From positions 1-37,326 of the IMG/VR virus record IMGVR_UViG_3300037247_000239: a DNA stretch of 37,326 bases. The stretch is one strand, 5' to 3'. This DNA comes from a virus. Under the pieces are notes generated by a model. The model saw only the letters and a list, made by a program, of their open reading frames with translations. It was not told where the DNA came from and did no database searches. Of the stretch, positions 21,272 to 29,767 are shown piece by piece (positions within the stretch are counted from its first letter, which is position 1; the number at the start of each line of letters is the position of its first letter). The position numbers and the translations under genes are program-made.

Positions 21272-21916
21272 TTGGCCCTTCCAGTACACATACAGGATGT
21301 CGGCTCCGGCCAAAGGGCTGAGGTAACTCCCAGAGGGGCAATATGCATCCAGCCTTTATCGGAACCAGCCTTCCTGCCTCAGAAGATAAAACCCTTTCGA
21401 CAATTTCTTACCAATGGCGGCACCTCATCTGACAGTAGCGATATGATTGTTAATGGTTCGAGCACCAATGTAAACTTCTGGGTAGCTGCTGATTCCACCA
21501 ATGACAGATTCATAACGATATTATCTTTCGTAATAGCTGATACAGGAAACTTTGCCCAGAATGAGTTTGGCGACCTTGGTATATCTTTAACCAACGGTTG
21601 CAGGTTGTTTTATACCAGGGGTTCAGGAGATGAAGTAGATATACATGATGCCCTGAAAATCAACTTCGACTTTACCCGACTGGCATTGGGTAGACCAGCC
21701 TTTGGTGCTGCTGCTACTACGTTCAGAGGAACTAACTTTATCGGAACAGCCGAAGTCATGTTGCCGGTGGTAGACCTGAAGGAATTTATGCCTCCCTTTG
21801 GGATAAAGCTGGATGCCGGGACTAGCCAACGCCTTACGCTCAGAGTAAGAGATGCCCTAGCAGGACTGACTACCTTTGATTGTATCGCCTATGGATTTGA
21901 TAGATTTCCTGACTAA
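21272..21916 (+). CDS. Beta-rich virion structural protein
   Basis: 214 residues from TTG 21272, four bases after the previous stop. The N-terminus (PVHIQDVGSGQRAEVTPRGA) resembles the preceding protein's N-terminal module, suggesting a shared anchor. The remainder is beta-sandwich-like (RFITILSFVIADTG, RLTLRVRDALAGL). Overlaps the next ATG by one base. Virion component by context. Confidence 0.55.
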   Translation: MALPVHIQDVGSGQRAEVTPRGAICIQPLSEPAFLPQKIKPFRQFLTNGGTSSDSSDMIVNGSSTNVNFWVAADSTNDRFITILSFVIADTGNFAQNEFGDLGISLTNGCRLFYTRGSGDEVDIHDALKINFDFTRLALGRPAFGAAATTFRGTNFIGTAEVMLPVVDLKEFMPPFGIKLDAGTSQRLTLRVRDALAGLTTFDCIAYGFDRFPD

Positions 21917-22212
21917 TGGCCAATCTTTTAAGACCACCGCATCTACAGTTAGATACCTCCGCTACGGCATTTACCGGCAGAGGCTTCATTGGTCATATTA
22001 AGTTGTCAGGCGGTTCTGAAAAGACTGTTATAACTCTTTATGATAATACCGCTGCCAGTGGATTGATACTAACCAGATATGTTTTAGGAATAGAAGAAGA
22101 CATGGAATCATCTTACGAGGCACTAACGGTAGGCAAGAGATTCAAGAAAGGTATCTATGTATCTTTTGGAACTCCCTCTACGGGGGCATTGGTAATTATT
22201 ACTTTAACATAA
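21916..22212 (+). CDS. Small beta-rich virion protein
   Basis: 98 residues, coupled to its upstream neighbour by TAATG. It starts MANLLRPPHLQLD and carries strands such as SEKTVITLYDNTAASGLIL and GALVIITLT. A small virion surface protein by context; function not identified. Confidence 0.5.
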   Translation: MANLLRPPHLQLDTSATAFTGRGFIGHIKLSGGSEKTVITLYDNTAASGLILTRYVLGIEEDMESSYEALTVGKRFKKGIYVSFGTPSTGALVIITLT

Positions 22213-22292
22213 TGAATAGAATATCCATACCTAGCCATGTCTTAGGGACATTGCTGCTACCAGAGTATGGTACAAGGAAATTAGGGAGATAA
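22212..22292 (+). CDS. Possible 26-aa peptide
   Basis: Frame starting in the TAATG of the previous stop and filling the gap before the next gene. The product (starting MNRISIPSHVLGTLLLPEYG) is short and has no motif. The end AAATTAGGGAGA also provides the ribosome binding site of the next gene, so it may only be leader sequence. Confidence 0.3.
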   Translation: MNRISIPSHVLGTLLLPEYGTRKLGR

Positions 22293-22298
22293 CTTAAT

Positions 22299-22658
22299 AT
22301 GTCAGTTAATACAGGAGTACTAGCCAGTATCGGCACCATAAAGATACTGAGTGCCAGTTCTGGAGATAATACTAGCACTACGGTTGATGTTAGTAATACC
22401 GGCCTGTTACTTGTTCACTGTCAGGCCGCATCTTCGTGGGATGGCACGCTCACCTTCAGCACCAGGCTAGACGGAACTAATTGGGTAACAACCCAGGGTG
22501 TCCAGATAAGCAATGGAACGGCAATAACAACTGCTACCGGGACAACCCTAAGCATGATGTTCCGCTTTGATGTGAGTGGAGTCCTGGAATTCAGGGCGGT
22601 TATCAGCGGCCATAGTACCGGCACCATAACCGTTACCGCCAGGGGGGTAGGACTCTAA
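22299..22658 (+). CDS. Small beta-rich virion protein
   Basis: 119 residues with the pattern of repeated Thr/Ser/Gly strands (SGDNTSTTVDVSNTGLLLV, STGTITVTARGVGL). No transmembrane or catalytic features. Coupled by TAATG to the next gene. Likely a fibre-associated beta-sandwich subunit. Confidence 0.5.
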   Translation: MSVNTGVLASIGTIKILSASSGDNTSTTVDVSNTGLLLVHCQAASSWDGTLTFSTRLDGTNWVTTQGVQISNGTAITTATGTTLSMMFRFDVSGVLEFRAVISGHSTGTITVTARGVGL

Positions 22659-23206
22659 TGGCTGGAAGATTACCAAGAGTTACAGGTGCAGTTGGAGCAA
22701 TAGACACAGCGGGTGAAGGTGGGGTATTCACGCCTGGTTTTGGCCTTCCGGTTGCTGTTACTGAAACGACAACGCTTTCAGGCGCAAACTTGGTAAGGGC
22801 TATACAAATTGTCCTGCCACTTAGAGTAGTTGTAGGGAAATTAGTGTTTGAGGTTACTACCACATCTGCTAGTGACTTGTGTTCGGTAGGAATTTACGAC
22901 AAGGATAAAAACAGACTTTTTCATTCCGGGGCTGTATCAACCACAAGTGCCGAGATAAAAGACATTAATTTAGCATCTTCCGTAACACTAGAACCGGGCG
23001 TGTATTGGTCTGCCTGGACAGGAGATAACACAACTTTTAAGTTGAGGGCTGCTGTAACTGGAACAACCGCGAATGCTATATTTAGAACAAATAGTAGTCG
23101 TTGTGGGGCTGCTGCAAACTCTTCTTCCAGCGGGGTATTACCTGCAACGCTCGGAGATATTACTGGCGCGAGTCTTAATGCTGCTCTTATTTATCTTGAA
23201 CCCTAA
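22658..23206 (+). CDS. Beta-sandwich virion protein, possible receptor-binding
   Basis: 182 residues. After a flexible Gly-rich N-terminus come alternating strands (LVRAIQIVLPLRVVVGKLVF, CSVGIYDKDKNRLFHSG) and a segment LEPGVYWSAWTGDN, common in carbohydrate-binding or fibre-tip beta-sandwiches. It is the last of the small virion genes before the reverse-strand insertion. A receptor-binding role is inference. Confidence 0.5.
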   Translation: MAGRLPRVTGAVGAIDTAGEGGVFTPGFGLPVAVTETTTLSGANLVRAIQIVLPLRVVVGKLVFEVTTTSASDLCSVGIYDKDKNRLFHSGAVSTTSAEIKDINLASSVTLEPGVYWSAWTGDNTTFKLRAAVTGTTANAIFRTNSSRCGAAANSSSSGVLPATLGDITGASLNAALIYLEP

Positions 23207-23220
23207 TGTCCACACTCTGA

Positions 23221-23574
23221 TTAAAACTGAAACCTTAAACCAAATGTTATCCCAACTCCATGTGCAGAGATAATTGCTACCTGCGGAACATACCAATACT
23301 TGGAGTCATCTTTCATCCACCTGTAAGAGATTATGCTGGTTAAGGTAGCTAGTCCCATCTGGATAGCGTATATCTCCTTTCTACCTGATGGCAGTAAAGG
23401 GTTGCCCTCGTAACAAGTGTTATTTCTCAAGCAGGCTTGGGTCAGTTCAATATCAGCTACTGCACTGGCGTAATTGGCAGCGGTTAATATCCAAAAGGCT
23501 TTGGTATTCTTATCACCAGCATTTAGATTCAAGGGAACAATCAGAACCAACAATATCAGCAGGTATAGTTTCAT
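23221..23574 (-). CDS. Reverse-strand exported membrane protein (moron-like)
   Basis: 117 residues on the opposite strand to all neighbours. The N-terminus MKLYLLILLVLIVPLNLNA-GD is a clear signal peptide with an ANA cleavage site. The mature part has a Cys pair (C48 and C54), an EGNPLLP motif, and two hydrophobic stretches (IYAIQMGLATLTSIISY, PQVAIISAHGVGITFG), ending in the aromatic GLRFQF. It converges on the upstream virion gene with 14 bases between. Single-gene unit with its own promoter, as expected of a prophage or phage accessory gene altering the host envelope. Confidence 0.65.
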   Translation of the reverse strand: MKLYLLILLVLIVPLNLNAGDKNTKAFWILTAANYASAVADIELTQACLRNNTCYEGNPLLPSGRKEIYAIQMGLATLTSIISYRWMKDDSKYWYVPQVAIISAHGVGITFGLRFQF

Positions 23575-23583
23575 AATATTCTA

Positions 23584-23635
23584 AGAGTATTAAATACTAA
23601 CCTCATTGTCAAGTGAATATTATAAGAAATATTAT
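23584..23635. promoter_or_regulatory. Divergent promoter pair sharing one -35 region
   Basis: Leftward: TTGACA (23612-23607), 17-base spacer, TACTCT (23589-23584), nine bases before ATG 23574. Rightward: TTGTCA (23606-23611), 18-base spacer, TATTAT (23630-23635), four bases before ATG 23640. The two -35 hexamers overlap on opposite strands, so only one polymerase can bind at a time. Both transcripts would be almost leaderless. Confidence 0.5.
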
Positions 23636-23639
23636 AGAG

Positions 23640-23735
23640 ATGTTAAAGGATGACTTATTCGGACTGGTAGCTATGATTTTAGCCTTAGGACTTATATATG
23701 GAGTTAGTCAGATAATTCTATCTTATGTTAAGTAG
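23640..23735 (+). CDS. 31-aa single-pass membrane peptide
   Basis: Frame ATG 23640 to TAG 23735. Two charged N-terminal residue pairs (MLKDD) precede one hydrophobic helix (LFGLVAMILALGLIYG) and a short tail. No ribosome binding site; a promoter lies four bases upstream. Candidate lysis or membrane-modifying peptide. Confidence 0.5.
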   Translation: MLKDDLFGLVAMILALGLIYGVSQIILSYVK

Positions 23736-23753
23736 GTATTATTTGGTGCTTTT

Positions 23754-23867
23754 ATGCCTTGGATGGAGATTGGATTAGGCTCACTATTCATCTTAATTGC
23801 TATTGGTGCCCTGTTATTCACTTTAGATAGAGCATCTGGTGTACCTAGAGATAAGAGTAAGAAATAA
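23754..23867 (+). CDS. 37-aa single-pass membrane peptide
   Basis: Frame ATG 23754 to TAA 23867. Hydrophobic helix (IGLGSLFILIAIGALLF) and a basic tail (RASGVPRDKSKK), so N-out/C-in topology is expected. Its stop overlaps the next start (TAATG). It could act as a holin or antiholin with its neighbours, but nothing in the sequence proves this. Confidence 0.5.
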   Translation: MPWMEIGLGSLFILIAIGALLFTLDRASGVPRDKSKK

Positions 23868-24082
23868 TGTCTTACATATCTGACTTAACACCGGAAGAAG
23901 AACTTAAAGAGTTACATGATTACTTTACTACCTGGGTACAGGCTCAAGATAAGAGATACAAGATATTGTTTGAGACGGTTAATATCAGAGACAGAAAGTT
24001 AGATGCTCGTGAGCGCATGTTAAATGAGAAGGAAAAGATATTGAATGATATGGAAGTTAAATTAACAGGTAACTGTTTGTAG
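23867..24082 (+). CDS. 71-aa coiled-coil protein
   Basis: Coupled to the membrane peptide by TAATG. The C-terminal half is a long charged helix (RDRKLDARERMLNEKEKIL) with heptad character and ends near a single Cys. Proteins of this type often pair with small membrane proteins or act as assembly factors for the tailspike encoded next. Role unknown. Confidence 0.55.
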   Translation: MSYISDLTPEEELKELHDYFTTWVQAQDKRYKILFETVNIRDRKLDARERMLNEKEKILNDMEVKLTGNCL

Positions 24083-24096
24083 AACAGGAGGCCGCC

Positions 24097-25626
24097 ATCC
24101 CGCGCACCGACCATTTTACCAACATGACAATTACCGGTTCTCTTAGCTTGGGTGCCCAAGCAAGGATTATTCCTTTGCTCACGGTAGCAAGGTTAAACGA
24201 TATCTTTACAGTTGATGGTACTACTCATGCAACCATTCAGGATGCCATTAATGCAGCAAATTCTGCTGGTGGCGGGATAGTATATATTCCGCCTGGAACA
24301 CATACCTTAACTAACGAACTTGCCATGCGCTCCAATATCAGATTGGTTGGAGCAGGCCCGAACACTATCATCACGCAAGGAAGTACAGCTAATCTCACTA
24401 ACATGATTAACTTCTCCACAAATTCGGCTGATGATGCCTCAATTGAAAATTGTACCATTGACGGAAACCGAGCCAATAACACCTCTGGCAACTCTCTCAT
24501 CAGTCTGAGCACTCGTACAGGAAACAAAGTATTACATAATATCATTAAGAACGCTCTAGGAGCAGGCGTTCTTATGACAGCGGGTAATGGGAATGAAATT
24601 CTACACAATAAGTTCGATGCCATCTTTTCCAATGCCATTTGGATTGAACCATCCTCTACTTCCATTACAAACACTAGGGTAATAGGAAACTATTGTACTC
24701 GTTGGGGAGGACATTTTGTTGCCCTTAGAAGGGCGTCAGGAAATACAGTTGCTCTCAACATCGGGGAGGGCACGCAACTCACAGCCGTTGTGAATGCTGC
24801 AACCTCCATCGTGACATGGGTAAGCGGGACAAAATTCTCCACACTGCTCTCCGGCATGTTTGCCAACGTCGATGGAACAGAAGTTAAAATCCTTTCTGTA
24901 GACTCCGCTACGCAGCTTACTGTAGATACCGATTTAGGTAGCCAATCAAGCGAAGCGATGATTGCCGGTTCTGGAGACGGGATAACTATGAGTTCTGGAA
25001 ACGGCAACGGCATCACTGATAACTATATTAGAAGAGCAATGTCTAATGGTTTCGTAGTCCACAACTCCATTGGAACAACCAACACGACTCAGACTCGTCT
25101 GGTCGGGAACCATGCTGAGCAAAACGGCGATGTGGGATTTTGGATTCGCGACGACGATGGTGCGGGGCTTACAATTGATTCCACCTTGCTGTCGAGTAAT
25201 ACGGCAATAGCAAATGGTATCGCGGGTCATACACTCTTTGATGCTGGTATCAAACTGAGTGGCGCAAGTGTAAACAATACAGCCATTCATGGAAATATGT
25301 TTCGAGATTCCCAGGGTACCCCGACCCAATTAGTCGCTATTGCAATGGATTCTGCTACTGGGACAGGTAACAAGGTCGGTATCAATTATGTCGCCGGGTC
25401 AATGACTCCCATTCGTAATCCTGCCAATGCAAACGCTTCCGGCTTCTCCGGCCCCCTGACCATTAATGGTGACTTGGAAATCAGCAGTACCACTTCAACC
25501 TTGCTTGTGTCTCGTATGACAACTACACAGAGAGATGCTTTAACGGCAGTAAACGGAATGATAATTTATAACACTACCGACAATCAGATGCAGGGACGAA
25601 TCAATGGTTCTTGGGCGGCAATATAA
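24097..25626 (+). CDS. Tailspike with right-handed beta-helix
   Basis: About 509 residues. After a short particle-binding N-terminus comes ATIQDAINAANSAGGGIVYI, the standard opening of pectate-lyase-fold beta-helices, then about ten Asn-rich coils (ASIENCTIDGNRANNTSGN, HNIIKNALGAG) and a C-terminal LLVSRMTTTQRDALTAVNG-MIIYNTTDNQ module common in phage fibres. Likely binds and perhaps cleaves host polysaccharide. The first ATG is 24124, but AGGAGG at 24086-24091 sits five bases before an in-frame ATC at 24097 (ATC CCG CGC), so ATC is probably the true start. Confidence 0.8.
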   Translation: MPRTDHFTNMTITGSLSLGAQARIIPLLTVARLNDIFTVDGTTHATIQDAINAANSAGGGIVYIPPGTHTLTNELAMRSNIRLVGAGPNTIITQGSTANLTNMINFSTNSADDASIENCTIDGNRANNTSGNSLISLSTRTGNKVLHNIIKNALGAGVLMTAGNGNEILHNKFDAIFSNAIWIEPSSTSITNTRVIGNYCTRWGGHFVALRRASGNTVALNIGEGTQLTAVVNAATSIVTWVSGTKFSTLLSGMFANVDGTEVKILSVDSATQLTVDTDLGSQSSEAMIAGSGDGITMSSGNGNGITDNYIRRAMSNGFVVHNSIGTTNTTQTRLVGNHAEQNGDVGFWIRDDDGAGLTIDSTLLSSNTAIANGIAGHTLFDAGIKLSGASVNNTAIHGNMFRDSQGTPTQLVAIAMDSATGTGNKVGINYVAGSMTPIRNPANANASGFSGPLTINGDLEISSTTSTLLVSRMTTTQRDALTAVNGMIIYNTTDNQMQGRINGSWAAI

Positions 25627-26565
25627 ATGGCTTTAATCGTAGGCGACCTTTTACAATCTTTAATGCGTGAGGCGGGCGATAATCCACCTGACCCCGTACT
25701 TTCAGTTGATTGGTTACAGCAAAGATATGAGTCTGTCTTGGCGAGAGCACCGTGGCCCTTTCTGATTAAGGAGGCCACCTTCAGCACTATTGCGGAGATT
25801 ACCGCTGGCACGGTTACGGTTACCAATGGGTCTGCGACAGTCACTGAAACTACCTCCAATGCTAACGGCTGGTCATCCAGCATCGAAGACAGGTTCTTTC
25901 GCAGAGATGGCAACAGTGAGTTTTATAAGATTAGTACCTTTACCGATGCCAACCCCGATACCTTAACCCTCAACCGGGTCTATGAGGGTAGCACCGGTAC
26001 CGAGATTGGTTATACCATATTCCAACGATTCTATTCCCTGGCCTCGGATGTTCGTGAGGTTATGTCTATTGCCAGGGTAGAGACACCTGGTTTCCTTACG
26101 GAAGTATCCCAGGAAGAATTGGCTACTGTATTACCTAACCGACCATCATTAGGCAATCCTGCTTTCTGGTCTTATGCTGGTAGGGATTCCAGCAATAACC
26201 AACAAATAGAACTATACCCCATACCTGATGAGGCTCATGGGTTTCTATATCAATATATTCATTCTACACCCAGCTTGGTAGATGCTGATGTAACTATCCT
26301 GCCACAGATACCCTTTGGGCTGCTGCGGAGTGGCTGGCTGGCTGATTACTGGTCTTGGCGGAGCCGACACGATAATGCCCCACCCAATGCCGGTCAGCAT
26401 CAGCAGAACCAGGAAAGAGAGTTTGAGAAGCGTTTGCAAGAGTTGTTAATCAGGGAGTCACCTAACTTTCCACCCAAGCGGTTGAAATTCCATGACAGGT
26501 TCTGGAAGCACCGTGTCCTGCGGCAGCAGAGAGGTATCCCAGTGAGCTTGCCTAACTCCGGTTAA
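25627..26565 (+). CDS. Head-tail adaptor protein (tail tube A-like)
   Basis: 312 residues. The segment WLQQRYESVLARAPWPFL near residue 30 is typical of podovirus adaptor proteins that dock on the portal ring (T7 gp11/P22 gp4 functional class). A beta-rich middle is followed by a helical, basic C-terminus. Follows the tailspike after one base and precedes the nozzle, the usual order. Confidence 0.65.
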   Translation: MALIVGDLLQSLMREAGDNPPDPVLSVDWLQQRYESVLARAPWPFLIKEATFSTIAEITAGTVTVTNGSATVTETTSNANGWSSSIEDRFFRRDGNSEFYKISTFTDANPDTLTLNRVYEGSTGTEIGYTIFQRFYSLASDVREVMSIARVETPGFLTEVSQEELATVLPNRPSLGNPAFWSYAGRDSSNNQQIELYPIPDEAHGFLYQYIHSTPSLVDADVTILPQIPFGLLRSGWLADYWSWRSRHDNAPPNAGQHQQNQEREFEKRLQELLIRESPNFPPKRLKFHDRFWKHRVLRQQRGIPVSLPNSG

Positions 26566-26568
26566 ATT

Positions 26569-27192
26569 ATGGCATTCAGCGTAGCCAACGCCAGTTCGTA
26601 CGCCACCTCGATGCTTAAGCTATCGTCGTCTGCACTGAACGCCGCTGACGAACTGCGCATAGCCAACTCTATCCAGACTGAGATAACCATGTTCCATTTC
26701 TGGAGCTGGTCTATCACCGCTGGTACCGATATTACCATTTCTTCCGGCACCCAGGACTACTCAGTAGCCTCAGGTAACCAGAATAAGATTCTAGGTATAG
26801 CAGAAGCTAATCTATTAGACGGGTCAACCGAAGAACCTAACCTGATGATATGGTCTTACCCGATACTGCCTAAAAGGTTGGTAGGTGCTGCTACCGGACA
26901 ACCTATAGCGGTTTCTCTAATCTCTCCTACCAAGATTAGACTCTGGCCTACACCCGATGCCAGCTATACCTTTCAATTCCAGTTCTACGCTCGGCCAGCA
27001 ATATTTACTTCTAACGCTGGTACCTGGGATATCTCTGAGGCTTTTACCGATGTAGTTAAGGCCGGGGTCTTATGGCAGGTGATGATATTGCAAGATGATG
27101 TGCGGGAAGAGACTCAGAAACAGACTTTCTTCAGCTTGCTGGCTAATCATAAAAGGGTTGATTTAATGACGGTTGGACGTAGAAGGTTCTAG
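26569..27192 (+). CDS. Second adaptor-like protein
   Basis: 207 residues. The N-terminal helix ADELRIANSIQTEITMFHFW, then beta-rich QDYSVASGNQNKIL, and a C-terminal helix (DVVKAGVLWQVMILQDD) follow the architecture of the preceding adaptor, so it may form the next ring of the connector or be a paralogue. Sequence similarity to it is limited. Confidence 0.55.
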   Translation: MAFSVANASSYATSMLKLSSSALNAADELRIANSIQTEITMFHFWSWSITAGTDITISSGTQDYSVASGNQNKILGIAEANLLDGSTEEPNLMIWSYPILPKRLVGAATGQPIAVSLISPTKIRLWPTPDASYTFQFQFYARPAIFTSNAGTWDISEAFTDVVKAGVLWQVMILQDDVREETQKQTFFSLLANHKRVDLMTVGRRRF

Positions 27193-27204
27193 GAGAATAT
27201 AAGC

Positions 27205-27705
27205 GTGCCATTTTCTAATAGTGATTCAATAACTTCCACTGATGTAAATAATATGTTGCGCGGATTAAATCAAGACCTTACTAGCAATTCTGTTACGGGT
27301 ACTACCGACGAAACCAACTTAACCAGTTTTGCCATGTCAGGCGACACCCTGGGTGCTACCGGAACACTACACGTAAGGGCATGGGGAACAATAACTGGAA
27401 CCAATGATACTAAAACTATAAAGTTAATATTCGGTTCCACTACTCTTTATACCATTGTTAGGAATGCTGCAGGAACTCAACAGTGGCTTTTTGATACTTG
27501 GATAAGTAATACTACCACCTCTGCTCAATTATCTGGAGGAATAGAATCGAAAGATAGTTCCACCGATATAATTATAAGCAATTCTACTGCTTCCAACGAA
27601 GATACTACTGCCAGCGTGACTATAAAAGTAACAGGAACATTGGCAAACTCTTCAGATACTATTTCCCAAAAAGGGTTTTCTATTAATATAGTGCAGGTTA
27701 CGTAA
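27205..27705 (+). CDS. Beta-rich virion protein
   Basis: 166 residues from GTG 27205 behind CTAGGAGAATATAAGC. An N-terminal helix (STDVNNMLRGLNQDL) precedes a Thr/Ser/Gly-rich beta domain with strands such as KTIKLIFGSTTLYTIV. Similar small proteins sit next to nozzle genes in other phages, perhaps as fibre bases. No family recognised. Confidence 0.5.
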   Translation: MPFSNSDSITSTDVNNMLRGLNQDLTSNSVTGTTDETNLTSFAMSGDTLGATGTLHVRAWGTITGTNDTKTIKLIFGSTTLYTIVRNAAGTQQWLFDTWISNTTTSAQLSGGIESKDSSTDIIISNSTASNEDTTASVTIKVTGTLANSSDTISQKGFSINIVQVT

Positions 27706-29766
27706 TTGGGAATAAGAAACCAACAGAAGATTTCATCGCTAGGGATAGTGCCAGGGATACGGCTGGCGCTTAACCCTTTTGCTCAACAAGTAGGCTCAGC
27801 GAGAATGTTGCGTAACTTTGTACCAGAACGCGGACGACTAGCTCGTAAGTCATTCAGTCCAAACTTTACTACTTCATCCAGTTCAAGTTCTGTTTGGCAT
27901 ACTAAGAATTTCAGATATACTCGCGCCAATGCTCCAGAAAATGAGATATTAGTATTTAAGTCTGATGGCAAGGTGTATAAAAGAGTACCCAGCCAGGAGC
28001 AGGAGATATTCCCCGGCGTCACATCGTTTGCGGTACTAAACCAGAAGCCCTTTGTCGGCCAACTGGGTAACAGATTCTTTTGGCATGATGGCTCTTCGGG
28101 ATATGTTTATGATGGCCGTGATGTTCAAACATGGGGCATAGAAAGGGAAACATCTGCACCCTCAACCTCTGCTACCGGTACTGGACTAACCATGAGTACC
28201 GGCCTGAAAGCGGCTATTACCTGGGTAGTCTTAGATGAAGCTGGTAACAGGGTACATGAGTCCAGTCGCAGCGATGTGGCTGCCTTCCAAGCACTCTCTA
28301 ATGAGAACCTGCAAATTGATAAGTCTGGGTTGTCAGATGATGCTAGAGCAACACACTGGTCAGGATATGTGTCAGAACTAGACGGCAGTGAAATATTGCG
28401 AAGAACAAATACTACCATTATAACTACGGATACCTTTATCGTAACTGCACTACCAGCAGCCTTGGATGCTAAAGCGCCCACACTAAACGACCCACCGCCC
28501 AAGTCAACTGTAGGAGAGGTTACAAAAAACCGTATTTTCCTACGGGACAATCAGAACCCTGAGAACCTATGGTTTTCTGCCCTCGGTGAGGTTAAAGGGT
28601 CTAGCAATGGAGCACCGGATGAATCATTTCCGGGTAAAGATTCTTCTTCTATATCAAACTTGGTAAATAATGATTTCATCCCCGACAGGGAAATATCTGC
28701 TATCAAGAGCCATAGTAATATTATCTTCCTGTTTAGTGAGCGTAGAGGCTTCGGGTTGACTGGTGAGCTATCGCTCCTGGATAACCGTGCCCCTAGAGAT
28801 ATGACTAAGTTAGAGGTCTTTTCAGAAGGATGTGCTGGTGCAAATGCTATCGAGTCAACACCCTTTGGCCTAGTCTGGTTCACGCCTGGCAGAAAGCTAT
28901 GGCTGTGGGCTGGTGGACAGGAACTACTAGATATAGGCGAACCTATCCAAACCCTGCTAGGAACTATTCCGGCTGGTAGCCTGAATAATGTCTACATGAA
29001 GTGGTGGGAAGGTAATGGTCGCCAGTGGTTAGTAATAGCTCTTAATAGTAGAGACGGCGAGTCGCCGGATGATAGCTCTACCCTGGCCCAACGCACTTTG
29101 ATATATGACTTCTCGCTACCCTCTCCTCGTCCTGATAGGACACAACCTGACCCTGGCTCATGGATTGAGTGGACAGATATTACCGCTACCGCTATCGGTA
29201 CCTATATCGCCAACGATGGCCAAGAGTTCCTGCTAATTGGTGATAGTTCTGGCAACGTCAAACAAGCAGACACCATTGTCAGTCCCTGCCACCTGAACCG
29301 CTCCTTTATACTGAGTGAGTGCTACCTGGGTTCTACGGTGCAAAATAATCCCCAAGCTGACTTGCGCACTAGCTTATTGCTACCCTCCAGTGACCAGTGG
29401 AGCGTTGGACATTACCTGCAACTATTAACCGGTGACCAGAATGACCCTGGCGTACCATCAGCAGGTGATTTTACCGAACCTACTATATCCAGTTGGATAG
29501 ACCCCGCTTCCGCTGATAGCCCTGGAACGGCCATTACCCTTACGCTGGACTCGGCCCTAACCAGCGGCGACAAAAGAGCCTGGTTAATACCTGATACCAC
29601 CAATACCACTAAGGCTGGAGCCTTTGCCAAACAGTTTCTATTTCAAGCCCAGTATGCTGCTGGGGTAGACGACACCGGTAATGCTGATAATCGCGAGACT
29701 AATAGAATTAATACTATATATAAGATGGGTTTCACGTGGTCGCCCAAGCCGGAGATGGCTGCTTAA
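27706..29766 (+). CDS. Tail nozzle / stabilisation protein (tail tube B-like)
   Basis: 686 residues from TTG 27706 directly after the previous stop. Starts with the typical NPFAQQVGSARMLRNFVPE, then many beta-strand blocks; the AIKSHSNIIFLFSERRGFGL segment and GCAGANAIESTPFGLVWFTP followed by KLWLWAGG are characteristic of the podovirus nozzle or stabilisation protein family (P22 gp10/T7 gp12 functional class). It forms the tail tip through which DNA leaves. Confidence 0.75.
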   Translation: MGIRNQQKISSLGIVPGIRLALNPFAQQVGSARMLRNFVPERGRLARKSFSPNFTTSSSSSSVWHTKNFRYTRANAPENEILVFKSDGKVYKRVPSQEQEIFPGVTSFAVLNQKPFVGQLGNRFFWHDGSSGYVYDGRDVQTWGIERETSAPSTSATGTGLTMSTGLKAAITWVVLDEAGNRVHESSRSDVAAFQALSNENLQIDKSGLSDDARATHWSGYVSELDGSEILRRTNTTIITTDTFIVTALPAALDAKAPTLNDPPPKSTVGEVTKNRIFLRDNQNPENLWFSALGEVKGSSNGAPDESFPGKDSSSISNLVNNDFIPDREISAIKSHSNIIFLFSERRGFGLTGELSLLDNRAPRDMTKLEVFSEGCAGANAIESTPFGLVWFTPGRKLWLWAGGQELLDIGEPIQTLLGTIPAGSLNNVYMKWWEGNGRQWLVIALNSRDGESPDDSSTLAQRTLIYDFSLPSPRPDRTQPDPGSWIEWTDITATAIGTYIANDGQEFLLIGDSSGNVKQADTIVSPCHLNRSFILSECYLGSTVQNNPQADLRTSLLLPSSDQWSVGHYLQLLTGDQNDPGVPSAGDFTEPTISSWIDPASADSPGTAITLTLDSALTSGDKRAWLIPDTTNTTKAGAFAKQFLFQAQYAAGVDDTGNADNRETNRINTIYKMGFTWSPKPEMAA

Positions 29767-29767
29767 T

